From: SZAS-18 sp038322235
GTDB lineage: Bacteria; Verrucomicrobiota; Verrucomicrobiia; Chthoniobacterales; SZAS-18
DNA: 64,000 bases
Assembly: GCA_038322235.1 (NCBI GenBank)
Contig: JBBQFQ010000018.1
Span: 21,619-85,618, forward strand
Direction of reading: 5' to 3'
Shown: positions 31,843 to 41,221 of the stretch, piece after piece
Position numbering within the stretch: position 1 is the stretch's first letter
Layout: each line of letters starts with the position of its first letter
Notes under the pieces: generated by a model
Databases searched by the model: none
The model's input: only the letters and a program-made list of their open reading frames with translations
Told to the model about the DNA's origin: nothing
Translations under genes and position numbers: made by a program

Positions 31843-33156
31843 TCAGCGAGTCGCGGTTTTCGGGGGCTCGTCCGCCCCGGCATAGGCAAGCGATTTCTGA
31901 AACTCGCGGAGCTGGCTCGCGAACTTCGCCGCGTCGAATTCCGTCCGGCCATCAACCGTCAGATACAGCTTCCCAAGTTCGTCCGCTGACCTGGCCCAGC
32001 GGGCCTTGTCCACTGCCTGGAACGGCGCGAGCAGGCGCGAGATCGCGAGCGTCAGGCGGATGGCTCTCTCTTTGTAGGCCAGAGATTTCTCCTTGCCGTC
32101 GGTAAAGGTGCCTTCCGTCGCACAAAGCGCGTCCATGAGGTTTCTCGTGGTCGCGGCGTCCCACGCGCGCCCGGCGGAGGCCCTGGCGATGTCATCCGAG
32201 ACCGATTGGACCCGCACCAGGTTACCGGCCGACAGTTCGATGTCGGTTAGATTTTCGTACTTCGGGAGCTCGGGCAAGGTGTCGGTGGTCTTCTTCATCA
32301 GCCAGAGAAGACCGCGCCATTGCTCGCGCTCCACATCCCCCGAGGCATCCCGCTTGTTCAGCGCCCAGCTCATTTCGCGCAGCGCCGCGGCCTGCCCGGT
32401 GAGCCAGGCCTGGGGTCCGTGGAAGCGGCCGGCATCGACCCAATGCTTCGGTTCGCCGACCGACTGGGCATCGAGTTCGAAAACCAGGGCCGGATGACCC
32501 GCTTTTTGGATATCTGGCGGCAAGACCTGATGACAGGAAACGCAGTTGTTCGCGCGGTTGTACAGGTTGTGCAGATCGCGCATTCCCAACGACGTGCGCT
32601 GGCCATGATTCAGATCGAGCCGCGTGTGCTGGCGCACCCATTCCCGGGAGGGGCCGTGACAGCTTTCACAGGAGATGCCGTCCTCGACCCGGGCGAGGGG
32701 CCCGAGGCGGGAGGCGCTCACTCCGGCGAGGGGCGCATGGCACTCGGTGCAACGCGATGTGTCCTGGGGCTTCCCCAGTCCCATCGAGGCAGACATCCGC
32801 GCGGAACGCTCGGTGGCAAGGGTCGCCCAGGACTTCGCATGCGCGTCGCGGCCCTTCCAGATGGTGAAGGCATTCCGTTTCTTCTGCGTCTCGACGACCA
32901 CCTGCTGATTCGTGATCGGCGCGGGCCCACCGCCGTGACAGAGCGACGAACTGCATCCGACGGCGCCGATGAAATCGGAGGCGTCCACATTTCGAAACGT
33001 TCGGGCCGTGACGATCGCGGGAGTGGGACCCGGCAATGGTTCAGAACTCTGCGCCGGCGCGCTGGCCGCGAAGGACGATGCGACGAAAAACGCCAGGGGC
33101 AGCGAGGAAAAATCCGCGAAGAGTCGACGCGCGCGGAAAGGTTCGGTGATTTTCAC
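31843..33156 (-). CDS. Periplasmic tetraheme cytochrome c (cytochrome c554-like family)
   Basis: 437 residues from a GTG at 33156, with a signal peptide (FSSLPLAFFVASSFAAS). Four haem motifs are seen: CSSSLCH (a CX4CH spacing), then CTECH, CESCH and CVSCH. The C-terminal half is helical without haem sites. The arrangement resembles the multihaem cytochrome_C554 family, which carries electrons in the periplasm. It is divergent from the Fe-S/cNMP gene, with 103 bases between the starts. Confidence 0.82.
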   Translation of the reverse strand: MKITEPFRARRLFADFSSLPLAFFVASSFAASAPAQSSEPLPGPTPAIVTARTFRNVDASDFIGAVGCSSSLCHGGGPAPITNQQVVVETQKKRNAFTIWKGRDAHAKSWATLATERSARMSASMGLGKPQDTSRCTECHAPLAGVSASRLGPLARVEDGISCESCHGPSREWVRQHTRLDLNHGQRTSLGMRDLHNLYNRANNCVSCHQVLPPDIQKAGHPALVFELDAQSVGEPKHWVDAGRFHGPQAWLTGQAAALREMSWALNKRDASGDVEREQWRGLLWLMKKTTDTLPELPKYENLTDIELSAGNLVRVQSVSDDIARASAGRAWDAATTRNLMDALCATEGTFTDGKEKSLAYKERAIRLTLAISRLLAPFQAVDKARWARSADELGKLYLTVDGRTEFDAAKFASQLREFQKSLAYAGADEPPKTATR

Positions 33157-33259
33157 GTTGCGTTTCCATACCCGTTTTGGTGAAAAGCCGTAAAGAGGAT
33201 TCTCGCTATTCGCGTTCAGAACCCGCATCTTCCGACTTTTCACCCCTAAAACGGCCCCC

Positions 33260-35044
33260 ATGAGCGACGATTTCGAAAAACTGGAAGGTGACGTGCTGAC
33301 GGTTGAGCAGCTCGTGGAATATCTGCCGGATCTCAAGGAGGTTGTGCTGAGCAAAGACGCGGCGATGGCCAAGGAGCCGGAGAAAATTCCGGAGCCGAAG
33401 GCACTCGGCCCCTTCGCCCGCGATCCGCAGGATCCTTCCAAATACAAGATCGGCCCGAGCTATAAGGACGGCATCAGCGAGGCGGCCGCCTTGCGGAAGT
33501 ATCGGCGGGGCGATGTGATCTGTCAGGAAGGCGACTTCGGGTCGAGCGCGTTCTACATTGTTTCCGGCAAGGTGCAGATTTCGATCCGGGCTCCCATGGC
33601 TCACGTCCGCACGTCAAGCAGCGGTGGGCTTTTCGCGAAGATGAAAAGCTTCCTTGTCCGCGACGACGACGGCAAGGCCCGTGACTCCGAATCGAAGCAA
33701 TTCATCCCGGTCGACGCAAACATCGACCTCTCGCGCCAGAAGCCGATCGCCGAGCTCGTCGCCGGCGATCTCTTTGGCGAAATGACCTGCCGCACGTTTC
33801 AGCCGCGGTCGGCCACCGTCATCGCCGAGGACGATTGCGTGATGATCGAGATGCTCCGCTCGGTCCTCGACATGCTCACCGGAACCCGCGAGGGCATGTC
33901 GGTGGTGAAGCCGGGAGGCAAGACGCTGAAAGTCCAGGTGTTCAAGGGCAGCCCGACCTTCCGGAAGAAGATGGATGAGAAGTACCGCGCGCGCTCGCTG
34001 GCGAACCATCTCCGGCACGTCCCGATCCTCGCCCGGCTCGACGACGCGACGATGGAACAACTTCGCACCGAAGCGGAGCTGGTCAGCTTCGGTCCGGGTG
34101 ACGTGGTGGTGAATGAAGGCGATGCGGCCGACGCCTTTTACCTGATCCGGACCGGCATGGTGAAGGTTTCCAGCGCGATGCCGGGGGGTGAACTGGTGCG
34201 AACCTATCTTTCGCGCGGCGATTATTTTGGAGAGATTGGGCTCGTCCAGCCGGAGGGGAAACGCACCGCGACCGTCCGCTCGCTGGACGTCGTGGAATGC
34301 GTGCGGATCAAGGCAACGACCTTCGCGCCCATCCTCGAAAGTTTCCCGGCCATCCGGGCCGAGGTGAAGAAGGTCGCCGACTCACGGGCGGCCCAGCAGA
34401 AGACGCGCTCGGTCCCGGCCGGGATGAACCTCGGCGAATATCTGGACCAGGGACTTTACGAGGCGCAGAACCTCCTCCTCATCAATCTGGAGAAGTGCAC
34501 GCGCTGTGACGCCTGCGTGCACGCTTGTGCCGAAGCCCACGACGGCGTCACGAGACTGCTGCGGGACGGTCTGCGCTACGACCGGTATCTCGTCGCGACC
34601 GCTTGCCGCTCGTGCCACGATCCCCTGTGCATGACGCAGTGTCCCGTCGGGAGCATCCGGCGGAAGGATTCACTCGAGATCATCATCGAGGATTGGTGCA
34701 TCGGTTGCTCGCGTTGCGCCGAGCTCTGCCCTTACGGCAACATCAACATGCAGCCCGTCGAAGGCGGCAAGTCCGAGAAGATGGCGCCGCCTCCCAAGCC
34801 CGCCGAGGGCGCGGCCCCGGCGAAAAAGGTTGAACCACCCAAGAAACTGAAGGCGACCACCTGCGACCTTTGCACTGATCTCTCGATGCCAAGCTGTGTC
34901 TATGCCTGCCCGCACGATGCCGCCATGCGCGTGACCCCCGCAAACTTCTTTGCGGGCAAGTCGTCCGCCCAGGACCGCCAGGAGCGCAGTTTCCTCAGCC
35001 GTCTGTTCTTCTCAGACGGGCCGGACAACCGCACCACGCATTGA
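33260..35044 (+). CDS. Fusion of two cyclic-nucleotide-binding domains and a 4x[4Fe-4S] ferredoxin domain
   Basis: 594 residues. cNMP-binding-like folds occupy about 70-205 and 258-385 (for example VVNEGDAADAFYLIRTGMVK and GDYFGEIGLVQPEGKRTATV). The C-terminal part resembles HybA/DmsB-type electron-transfer subunits with four cysteine groups near 413 (CTRCDACVHAC), 450 (CRSCHDPLCMTQC), 480 (CIGCSRCAELC) and 535 (CDLC...CVYAC), enough for four [4Fe-4S] clusters. There is no signal peptide. It heads a three-gene unit with a membrane cytochrome-b-like protein and a decahaem cytochrome, so it probably delivers electrons on the cytoplasmic side under nucleotide control. Confidence 0.88.
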   Translation: MSDDFEKLEGDVLTVEQLVEYLPDLKEVVLSKDAAMAKEPEKIPEPKALGPFARDPQDPSKYKIGPSYKDGISEAAALRKYRRGDVICQEGDFGSSAFYIVSGKVQISIRAPMAHVRTSSSGGLFAKMKSFLVRDDDGKARDSESKQFIPVDANIDLSRQKPIAELVAGDLFGEMTCRTFQPRSATVIAEDDCVMIEMLRSVLDMLTGTREGMSVVKPGGKTLKVQVFKGSPTFRKKMDEKYRARSLANHLRHVPILARLDDATMEQLRTEAELVSFGPGDVVVNEGDAADAFYLIRTGMVKVSSAMPGGELVRTYLSRGDYFGEIGLVQPEGKRTATVRSLDVVECVRIKATTFAPILESFPAIRAEVKKVADSRAAQQKTRSVPAGMNLGEYLDQGLYEAQNLLLINLEKCTRCDACVHACAEAHDGVTRLLRDGLRYDRYLVATACRSCHDPLCMTQCPVGSIRRKDSLEIIIEDWCIGCSRCAELCPYGNINMQPVEGGKSEKMAPPPKPAEGAAPAKKVEPPKKLKATTCDLCTDLSMPSCVYACPHDAAMRVTPANFFAGKSSAQDRQERSFLSRLFFSDGPDNRTTH

Positions 35045-35069
35045 CGACTCCGCTCCACCGACTCCCGCC

Positions 35070-36074
35070 ATGCTGATTAATTTCTCCCACCGCAACTGGG
35101 TCTTCGGAACGCTCGTGGCGACCTTCGTCGCCGTGGCCTTCTACCTCATGTGTTTCTACCCGGAGTGGGTCCCATTCCCGTACCGTCTGCCGGATTGGTT
35201 TGGGATGAATCCGCGCCCATCGCATCGCAGCGTGGGAAACACGCCGCTCGGACTGCTCTACGGGATCATTTCGTTCGTCATCTTTCTCTTTGCCATCCTG
35301 CTGGCCCTGAGGCGGAAGTACCCACTCCTGCGGGTCGGCCGGGTCCAATACTGGCTCAAGGCGCACATCTGGCTCACGATCCTGACCCTCCCGCTGGTGT
35401 TCATGCACGCCGCGTTTCGGTTCGGCGGGCTGCAGAGCTCGGTCCTGATGTGGGTTTATCTCGCCGTGATGTTGAGCGGTTTCTACGGCCTCGTCCTCCA
35501 GAACGTCATGCCTTCCTACATGAAGGAGCGGCTGCCTCTGGAAACGATCTTCGAGCAGATCCCGTATCTCACCCAACAACTCCTGGCCGCCGCGACGAAG
35601 ATGCGGGACGACATCAAGGCTGCGCTCGCCAAGCCGGCCCCAGCTCCCGCGCCCGCCCCAGCCCCAGCCCCCGCTGGACCAGTCGCAGAAGGCGCCGCGG
35701 CAGTGGCGGTCGCGGCACCCCCGGCTCCGGTTGCCCCGCCAAAGCCAGAGGAACCGGATCCATCATCTGTCACGATGATCGAGGCGCTCGATACCGACGT
35801 CCTGCCTTTCCTGGCCGCAAAAGCTGGCGAAGGCCGGCTCGCGGAAACGCGGCTTGCGGAGGAATTTTTCAACCTGCTCAAACTTCGGACCAAACCCGAG
35901 TTTCATGACCGGATCGCCGAGCTCGAGTCTTGGTGCGCGGAACGCCGCTCGATGGATCTGCAGGTTCGCTATCAATACCGGCTCCACGGCTGGATCCTCT
36001 TTCACGCCCCGATGAGCTTCATTCTCGTCGGCCTCACCGCATGGCACGCGATCGCGCTGCTCGTGTTTTACTGA
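35070..36074 (+). CDS. Cytochrome b/ferric-reductase-like membrane protein
   Basis: 334 residues. Membrane helices occur near 10-30, 60-80, 95-120, 125-145 and 305-333, with histidines suited to haem ligation in LKAHIWLTILTLPLVFMHAA and in the last helix (TAWHAIALLVFY). Between helices 4 and 5 lies a soluble region containing an Ala-Pro repeat linker (about 190-235). It probably connects the cytoplasmic Fe-S protein upstream with the decahaem cytochrome downstream. The start at 35070 gives MLINFSHRNWVFG; the frame extends further up but overlaps the previous gene. Confidence 0.75.
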   Translation: MLINFSHRNWVFGTLVATFVAVAFYLMCFYPEWVPFPYRLPDWFGMNPRPSHRSVGNTPLGLLYGIISFVIFLFAILLALRRKYPLLRVGRVQYWLKAHIWLTILTLPLVFMHAAFRFGGLQSSVLMWVYLAVMLSGFYGLVLQNVMPSYMKERLPLETIFEQIPYLTQQLLAAATKMRDDIKAALAKPAPAPAPAPAPAPAGPVAEGAAAVAVAAPPAPVAPPKPEEPDPSSVTMIEALDTDVLPFLAAKAGEGRLAETRLAEEFFNLLKLRTKPEFHDRIAELESWCAERRSMDLQVRYQYRLHGWILFHAPMSFILVGLTAWHAIALLVFY

Positions 36075-36092
36075 CCCCCGCGTTTCGCTGCC

Positions 36093-37622
36093 ATGGCCAT
36101 CAACAAACGCACGCAGAAGCAGGTTGCCGACCGCCTCAAGGGCAACCTCGACTACTACAAGCGCCCCTCCCCGCTCCGCTCTCTCCGCGGCTGGCTCTAC
36201 TTTTTGAGCATCGTCATCGGTCTGGGCATCGCGCCGGCCTACTACTGGCTGAAGGGACCCGAGCAGATCTTTAACCCGGGCCCGATTTCCCGGGCTCACT
36301 CCCCCATCGCGAGCGACTGCGCGTCCTGTCACCCGCAGATGGCCCAGGTGAAGGCCCGCTCGAACGAGGTCCGCGAGATCCTGAACGAGCCGTACTGGCT
36401 TCGCATCGATCAAACGTGCCAGACCTGCCATCAGGGGTTCGCGCTGCACATGCCGAATACGATCAACGAAGACACCAAGGAACTCCGCGGAGCCCTCGAG
36501 ACGAATTCGTGCACGTCCTGCCATCGCGAGCACCTGACGAACGAGAAGATGATCGCGAGCACGGAGACAAACTGCGCGGCCTGCCACAATCGCGCCGACC
36601 TCCAGGCCGCTTCCGCCGAGCGGGCGAAGAAGATTCCGGCGCGGAATTTCCCCGGGCGGAAGCCCGACGGGCTTGCTTATTTCAAGAAGGATCGTCCGCT
36701 CGGCGGCTACACGCAGGTGTTCTCGAAATTTGACCAGGGCCACCCGTCCTTCCAGATCCACGAGCAGAAGCTGAAGGATCCAAATCCCATGCGCTTCAAC
36801 CACCAGCGCCACCATCAGGACGACATTCCGAAGACGGAAAAGGGCGTCCGTCTCATGGATGACTGCGCCTACTGCCACAAGCCGGACGGTCGGGGGAATT
36901 TCCAGAAGCTTACCTTCGACAACAGCTGCCGTTCCTGCCACGCGATCAAACTCGATCCCAACACCCCGGGCATCGAAGTGCCCCACGGCCGTCCGGAGGA
37001 GGTCCGCGAATTCCTGCGCGCGATCGACATCAAGTACCTCGAGTACTTCACGAAAAAGGAAGGTCCCGTGCGTGGCCGGGAACTCGCTTCGAAAGCGATT
37101 ATTTCCCTCCGGAATGTCTACGGCGTGCAGTCCAGCGATGGAAGCCTGACCAAGCTCGAGCAGCAGATATTCTACAACGGAGTCGCTCCGAGCGGGGGGA
37201 ACAATCCGTTCAACCGCACGCTCAACACCAATGAGCGGGCGCAGTTCACGGGGTGCGCTTACTGCCACACCGTCTCGCCCATGAAGGTGAACAGTACGCC
37301 CGAGATCGCCAAGTGCATGATCCCGGATCGGTGGCTCTCGAACGGCGAGTTCAATCACGCGAAGCATGGCATGCAGACCTGCACGCAGTGCCATGATACG
37401 ATCCCAAAGAGTCGCGAGACCTCCGATATCAATATCCCGAAGCAGCAGAGCTGCACCGAGTGCCACAACAGCGGCGCCAGGGGCGTGAAGAACGATTGCC
37501 AATCCTGCCACCACTACCACGCACCGGGCTACAAAACCGTCAACGCACCCAAGCTCGCGGAAGGAGCCACGCCCGGCAGTTCGGTCGCGATGTCGACTCG
37601 CGAGATGATGCTCGGAAAATAG
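36093..37622 (+). CDS. Membrane-anchored decahaem cytochrome c
   Basis: 509 residues with one N-terminal membrane anchor (about 33-52, LYFLSIVIGLGIAPAYYW). Ten CXXCH motifs are visible, in order CASCH, CQTCH, CTSCH, CAACH, CAYCH, CRSCH, CAYCH, CTQCH, CTECH and CQSCH. No full match to MtrA or OmcA is claimed. It is the third gene of the redox unit, 18 bases after the membrane protein stop, and would carry electrons through the periplasm. Confidence 0.88.
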   Translation: MAINKRTQKQVADRLKGNLDYYKRPSPLRSLRGWLYFLSIVIGLGIAPAYYWLKGPEQIFNPGPISRAHSPIASDCASCHPQMAQVKARSNEVREILNEPYWLRIDQTCQTCHQGFALHMPNTINEDTKELRGALETNSCTSCHREHLTNEKMIASTETNCAACHNRADLQAASAERAKKIPARNFPGRKPDGLAYFKKDRPLGGYTQVFSKFDQGHPSFQIHEQKLKDPNPMRFNHQRHHQDDIPKTEKGVRLMDDCAYCHKPDGRGNFQKLTFDNSCRSCHAIKLDPNTPGIEVPHGRPEEVREFLRAIDIKYLEYFTKKEGPVRGRELASKAIISLRNVYGVQSSDGSLTKLEQQIFYNGVAPSGGNNPFNRTLNTNERAQFTGCAYCHTVSPMKVNSTPEIAKCMIPDRWLSNGEFNHAKHGMQTCTQCHDTIPKSRETSDINIPKQQSCTECHNSGARGVKNDCQSCHHYHAPGYKTVNAPKLAEGATPGSSVAMSTREMMLGK

Positions 37623-37718
37623 GGACGACCGCGCCCTCGCGGCCAGAGTTCGCGGCGAATTCGTCCTCCGACTTCGACGAAGCCATCTACTCCAGGCCCG
37701 GGGTGGAAGTGCTTCACC

Positions 37719-38306
37719 CTACGCCGCTGGCTTCGGGACGAGCGCCAGCAGATGGTTGAACAGTTCCGCGGTCGCGAGGCAATCGCCCAGCGCCGTGTGC
37801 CGGGCGTCCGGCGCTATCTCGATGCGGAAGTGGCTAAACCCGAAATCCGATGTCGGAGAAGCGCTCGGCAAGGCACCAGCGAGCATCAGAAACGCCATGA
37901 TCCCCGAGGTGTCCACGGTGCGGCTGGCGAACCGGTCGCGAAAAATTCGACCGGTCTGATCACAAAGGCGGCGCAGGAAGCCGACGTCGAAGGAGACGTT
38001 ATGTCCGGCGAGGGTCACCCGGGGCGGCGCGCCGTCGATTCCGGCAGGAAAGTGCTTCGCGATAAACGCCTCAAGCGCCTGCATGGCAGCCTCAGGTGCG
38101 AGCCCGTTCTGCCCGAGCCAGGCCAGATCGATTTTATTCACCGCCAGCGCTTCCGGGGTGGTCGCGAGTTCCGGCTCGCGCACGAAAATCTGCTGCCGGT
38201 CGTGGAGCCGGCCATCCTCCCAGAGAACGACCGCCAGCGAGAGGAGACTGTGGGTCTTCGGATTCAATCCGCCGGTTTCAGTGTCGAGGAAAAGGAGTTT
38301 GGCCAT
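37719..38306 (-). CDS. DnaQ-like 3'-5' exonuclease
   Basis: 195 residues. Exo I LLFLDTETGGLNPKTHS supplies the D-x-E pair, Exo II is LAGHNVSFDVGFLRR, and Exo III is ARHTALGDCLATAELF with H...D. This is the DEDDh family. A stand-alone domain of this size suggests RNase T-, ExoX- or PolC-exonuclease-like trimming of nucleic acid 3' ends. Single gene, followed downstream by the convergent redox operon. Confidence 0.88.
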   Translation of the reverse strand: MAKLLFLDTETGGLNPKTHSLLSLAVVLWEDGRLHDRQQIFVREPELATTPEALAVNKIDLAWLGQNGLAPEAAMQALEAFIAKHFPAGIDGAPPRVTLAGHNVSFDVGFLRRLCDQTGRIFRDRFASRTVDTSGIMAFLMLAGALPSASPTSDFGFSHFRIEIAPDARHTALGDCLATAELFNHLLALVPKPAA

Positions 38307-38375
38307 AGGGGTGCGAGGGTTGGAGAAAGCTCCGAAACTCGCGAGAATCGAAGCGACGAAAAGGAAAATGCCGCA

Positions 38376-39014
38376 CTATTTTGCCCCCTCCCGCGCCCGG
38401 TCGTCGGGGCGGAAGTCGATTTTGCCCGCGTCCTCGGGGTGACAAGCCCGGATGGGCGCGTAAAAATGCCTGATATCCGCCAGATCGGTCTCGACGTCGC
38501 CCGTCAGATGAACCACCGGCCCGATGCCGCCAACCCGTCGTCCGTAGTCAAGGTACGTCAGCACGACCGGAACGTTCGCGCGCCGGGCGATGTGAAAAAA
38601 GCCCGACTTCCAATAGCTCGTCCGCTTACGCGTCCCTTCCGGCGTGATCCCGAGCATTAGTCGATCGTGGTGCGAGAAAACCGTCACCATCTGATCGACG
38701 GCGTTGAAGCTCGATGAACGGTCGATCCCGATGCCACCAAGCCGCCGGACAATCGGGCCCACAATCGGGGCTTTGAGCACGGTGTGTTTCACCATGAAGC
38801 CGTATTCGTACTCCGTTAGGAGCCCGAGCGCGGCCGCCGAGATCAGTCCGTAAAACAAATCCCAGTTGGACGTGTGCGGATACAGGATGAGAACAAACTT
38901 CGGGTTCGCCGGCAGTTCACCTTCGATCCGCCAGCGGACGAGCGGAAGCAGGAAGCGGCCAAAGCGCTGCAGGAGAGCGCCAGCCGGACGGCGGGTCGGA
39001 AAAGATTCCGGCAT
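38376..39014 (-). CDS. Lysophospholipid acyltransferase family protein
   Basis: 212 residues. LYPHTSNWDLFYG is the H-X4-D catalytic motif and GITPEGTRKRTSYWKSGFFH is the acceptor/EGTR motif of PlsC-like acyltransferases. It probably acylates a glycerolipid at the inner membrane. Shorter than PlsC with a single weak hydrophobic segment. Confidence 0.85.
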   Translation of the reverse strand: MPESFPTRRPAGALLQRFGRFLLPLVRWRIEGELPANPKFVLILYPHTSNWDLFYGLISAAALGLLTEYEYGFMVKHTVLKAPIVGPIVRRLGGIGIDRSSSFNAVDQMVTVFSHHDRLMLGITPEGTRKRTSYWKSGFFHIARRANVPVVLTYLDYGRRVGGIGPVVHLTGDVETDLADIRHFYAPIRACHPEDAGKIDFRPDDRAREGAK

Positions 39015-39094
39015 GGGAGGAGCTGCAGTGTGCGATCCAAATCCAATGATTTCGAGCAGAAAGACGATCGGGTTTTAGACCTCCGTTGTGCAGA

Positions 39095-39793
39095 TCACTC
39101 GTGCCGGAGTGCCTCGTTCGGGTCTAGCAGCCTGTCGGACTTAGAAAAGTCCGTTGGAATGATCTTTGAGCGTGCGCTGGGGCGGAAAGTGGTGAGGGGA
39201 GGTGATGAGCGCGCGCTTGGTCAACGTGGATCACGACACCCCGTTATTGTTGCCGGTGGATGTGCGGGAGTGGGTGCCAAAGGATCATCTGGTGCACTTC
39301 GTCATGGACGCGGTCAACGAGCTGGATCTGAGCGTGGTTAGGCTCAACGAGCGAGGCACGGGCAGCGCGCAGTATCCGCCGAGACGCCGGCGATGCCTCC
39401 GAGCAGACTGATCACCATTGCCTCGTCGAGATACTGCCACAGAACCTCGCTGCCGCGGGCGCCGACAGCGAGCTGGAGCCCGATCTCGCGGGTCCGCTCC
39501 ATCACGCTCACCAGCATGATGTTCATGTTGCCGGTTCCGCCCACGAGGAGAGAAACGCTCGCGATGGCCGAGAGCAGCACGGTGAGCACGCGCGACGTCG
39601 CGGTTGCGGCCCGCGCGATGTCCTCCTGGGAGCGCACGGTAAAGTCGTCGTCCTGACCCGGTCGGATCCCATGCCGTTCCCGCAGGTTGCCGACCTGTTG
39701 CTGCGCGACACTGATCGACTCGGTGGACGTGGCAGCGACCGTGATCTGGCGCAGTTTTCCCCCTTCGCTCGCGCCTTGCGAGCCGCCAAAAAT
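39095..39793 (-). pseudogene. Remnant of a MacB-type ABC permease, interrupted and truncated
   Basis: On the minus strand the block 39793-39375 encodes FGGSQGASEGGKLRQITVAA up to DFTVRSQEDIARAATA and then LLVGGTGNMNIMLVSVMERT and ISLLGGIAGV, which is the periplasmic end and the penultimate helices of MacB. The last nine codons (DPNEALRHE plus stop) reappear at 39124-39095. Between them lies an IS1182-like fragment, and about 60 residues are missing. The 5' end is also lost: a TGA precedes the block. Confidence 0.8.
39125..39374 (+). mobile_element. IS1182-family transposase remnant (5' end only)
   Basis: The frame starting near 39205 encodes SARLVNVDHDTPLLLPVDVR and WVPKDHLVHFVMDAVNELDL followed by NERGTGSAQYPP, the characteristic N-terminus of IS1182-type DDE transposases, and stops matching at about codon 55. 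The preceding bases from 39125 (TAGCAGCCTGTCGGACTTAG) are probably the left end of the element. The catalytic domain and right end are absent. Confidence 0.75.
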
Positions 39794-39837
39794 TCAAGCG
39801 GCGCATCCACCGGAGCAGGTCTGTCGGACCACTTGCA

Positions 39838-41037
39838 TCATCCCCAGAAGCGCCACCACGTCCTTACCGCGCCGTCGGGCTTAAAAAGTGATCCCTTTGC
39901 ATTTGGGCCGGGCCGTTCCGCGATCGCCTCCCGAGCGCGGTCGATGCCAGCCGATGTTGCCGGCTCGAGAAACAGCGCGACAGGTGCAAAGACCAGATCT
40001 TGAGGCTTGGCGCCGCGCTTCAAAGCGTTCTTGGCCGTGCGGTAGTCGGCTGACTGGCGCACGAGCACCTGGTAACCAGGAGTGCCCGCGTACTTCGGTG
40101 CGATCGCACTCGCCGCGGCGAAGTGTGGTTCGTCGACCAGCAATCCTGCGTCAACGACTTCACCGGCGGCGCTCAAACAGCTGAATTCCGGCGAAAATTG
40201 AACACCGGTCCGTTCGAGCGTGATCCGCGCCCAGGCCACCTGGGTAAAACCGTAAACCCGCGCCGCCTCCGATCCATCGACCCCGGCATCCGCCAGCGCG
40301 GCATAGGCTTCGGCCTCAGTGAACGCCTGCCGCGGCGCCGCAAACTCCGCCAGCCAGCCGACGGCCGTTTCAGCCGTGGGCGACTCCCCGCGCTCAATCT
40401 CAAGGACGAGGAATATCCGGACGCTGTAAAATGCTTCAGCGGCCGGCCAGTCGACGGCGCCCATATCGGCCTGCAAATCCTCCCAGACTTCGTTGTCCAG
40501 GAGTACCTCGAGCGTGATGGCCTTGCGGTCGGTCTGAGAGTAGCAGAGGCGCACCCAGTGCGTTCCCGGTCGGACGGATTTTTGACGGACGGACTCCCCA
40601 AAACGCGCGAGCCAAGGGGGGATCGCCGATTCCTTGTCGGGAAGGGTGCCCCGGACGCCGATCCTTCCGCGCGTCACGTGACCGCGCCGGCCTCCGATGA
40701 ACCACTCCTCGCGCGAGACGTCGGGGGAACGCGGAAGAAAGAACGCCGCCAGGATCGGGTGCAGGGAATTCGCGGCGAAGTTCTGAAAGGCGTCCGCGAC
40801 GGCCGTTTCCTTCGACTCGCCCAGTCCCGCGAAGGATTCGATCAGCTCGCGTCCCGGGGCGAGTTGGAGCCTGACGTCCAGCTGCGCTGATCGGCCACTG
40901 GGATAGCTCATCTCGCGGACGACCACGGCACAAGCCTTCAGTTTCGATCCCGGAAAGGTGATCCAGGCGCCCTCCAGCGCCGCCTTGACCCCATGGGCGC
41001 AAAACAGCTCAAGCAGCAGTTTGTTAAGGTGGGACAT
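39838..41037 (-). CDS. Conserved protein resembling DUF6348
   Basis: 399 residues from the ATG at 41037. The start MSHLNKLLLELFCAHGVKAA followed by WITFPGSKLKA resembles DUF6348-type proteins of unknown function, possibly linked to polymorphic-toxin immunity in some genomes (weak recollection). Two repeats of an alpha-beta layout are suggested. It is adjacent to the macB remnant but apparently intact. Confidence 0.55.
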   Translation of the reverse strand: MSHLNKLLLELFCAHGVKAALEGAWITFPGSKLKACAVVVREMSYPSGRSAQLDVRLQLAPGRELIESFAGLGESKETAVADAFQNFAANSLHPILAAFFLPRSPDVSREEWFIGGRRGHVTRGRIGVRGTLPDKESAIPPWLARFGESVRQKSVRPGTHWVRLCYSQTDRKAITLEVLLDNEVWEDLQADMGAVDWPAAEAFYSVRIFLVLEIERGESPTAETAVGWLAEFAAPRQAFTEAEAYAALADAGVDGSEAARVYGFTQVAWARITLERTGVQFSPEFSCLSAAGEVVDAGLLVDEPHFAAASAIAPKYAGTPGYQVLVRQSADYRTAKNALKRGAKPQDLVFAPVALFLEPATSAGIDRAREAIAERPGPNAKGSLFKPDGAVRTWWRFWG

Positions 41038-41221
41038 GTCGGAGCGAAATCCCCGACTATCACGAATCCGGCGCCAGACGAAGTGATTCGCGCAGCAGCG
41101 GTGGTCGAAGCGCTGAGTTCGAGGCAGAATTCCGCAGAATCGAATCAAACTCGCCCGCCAGGGCGAGCAAATCGTGGACGTTCCGGGCGGCACCCCGGAT
41201 CCGCGCGCTTGTCGCGCACCG

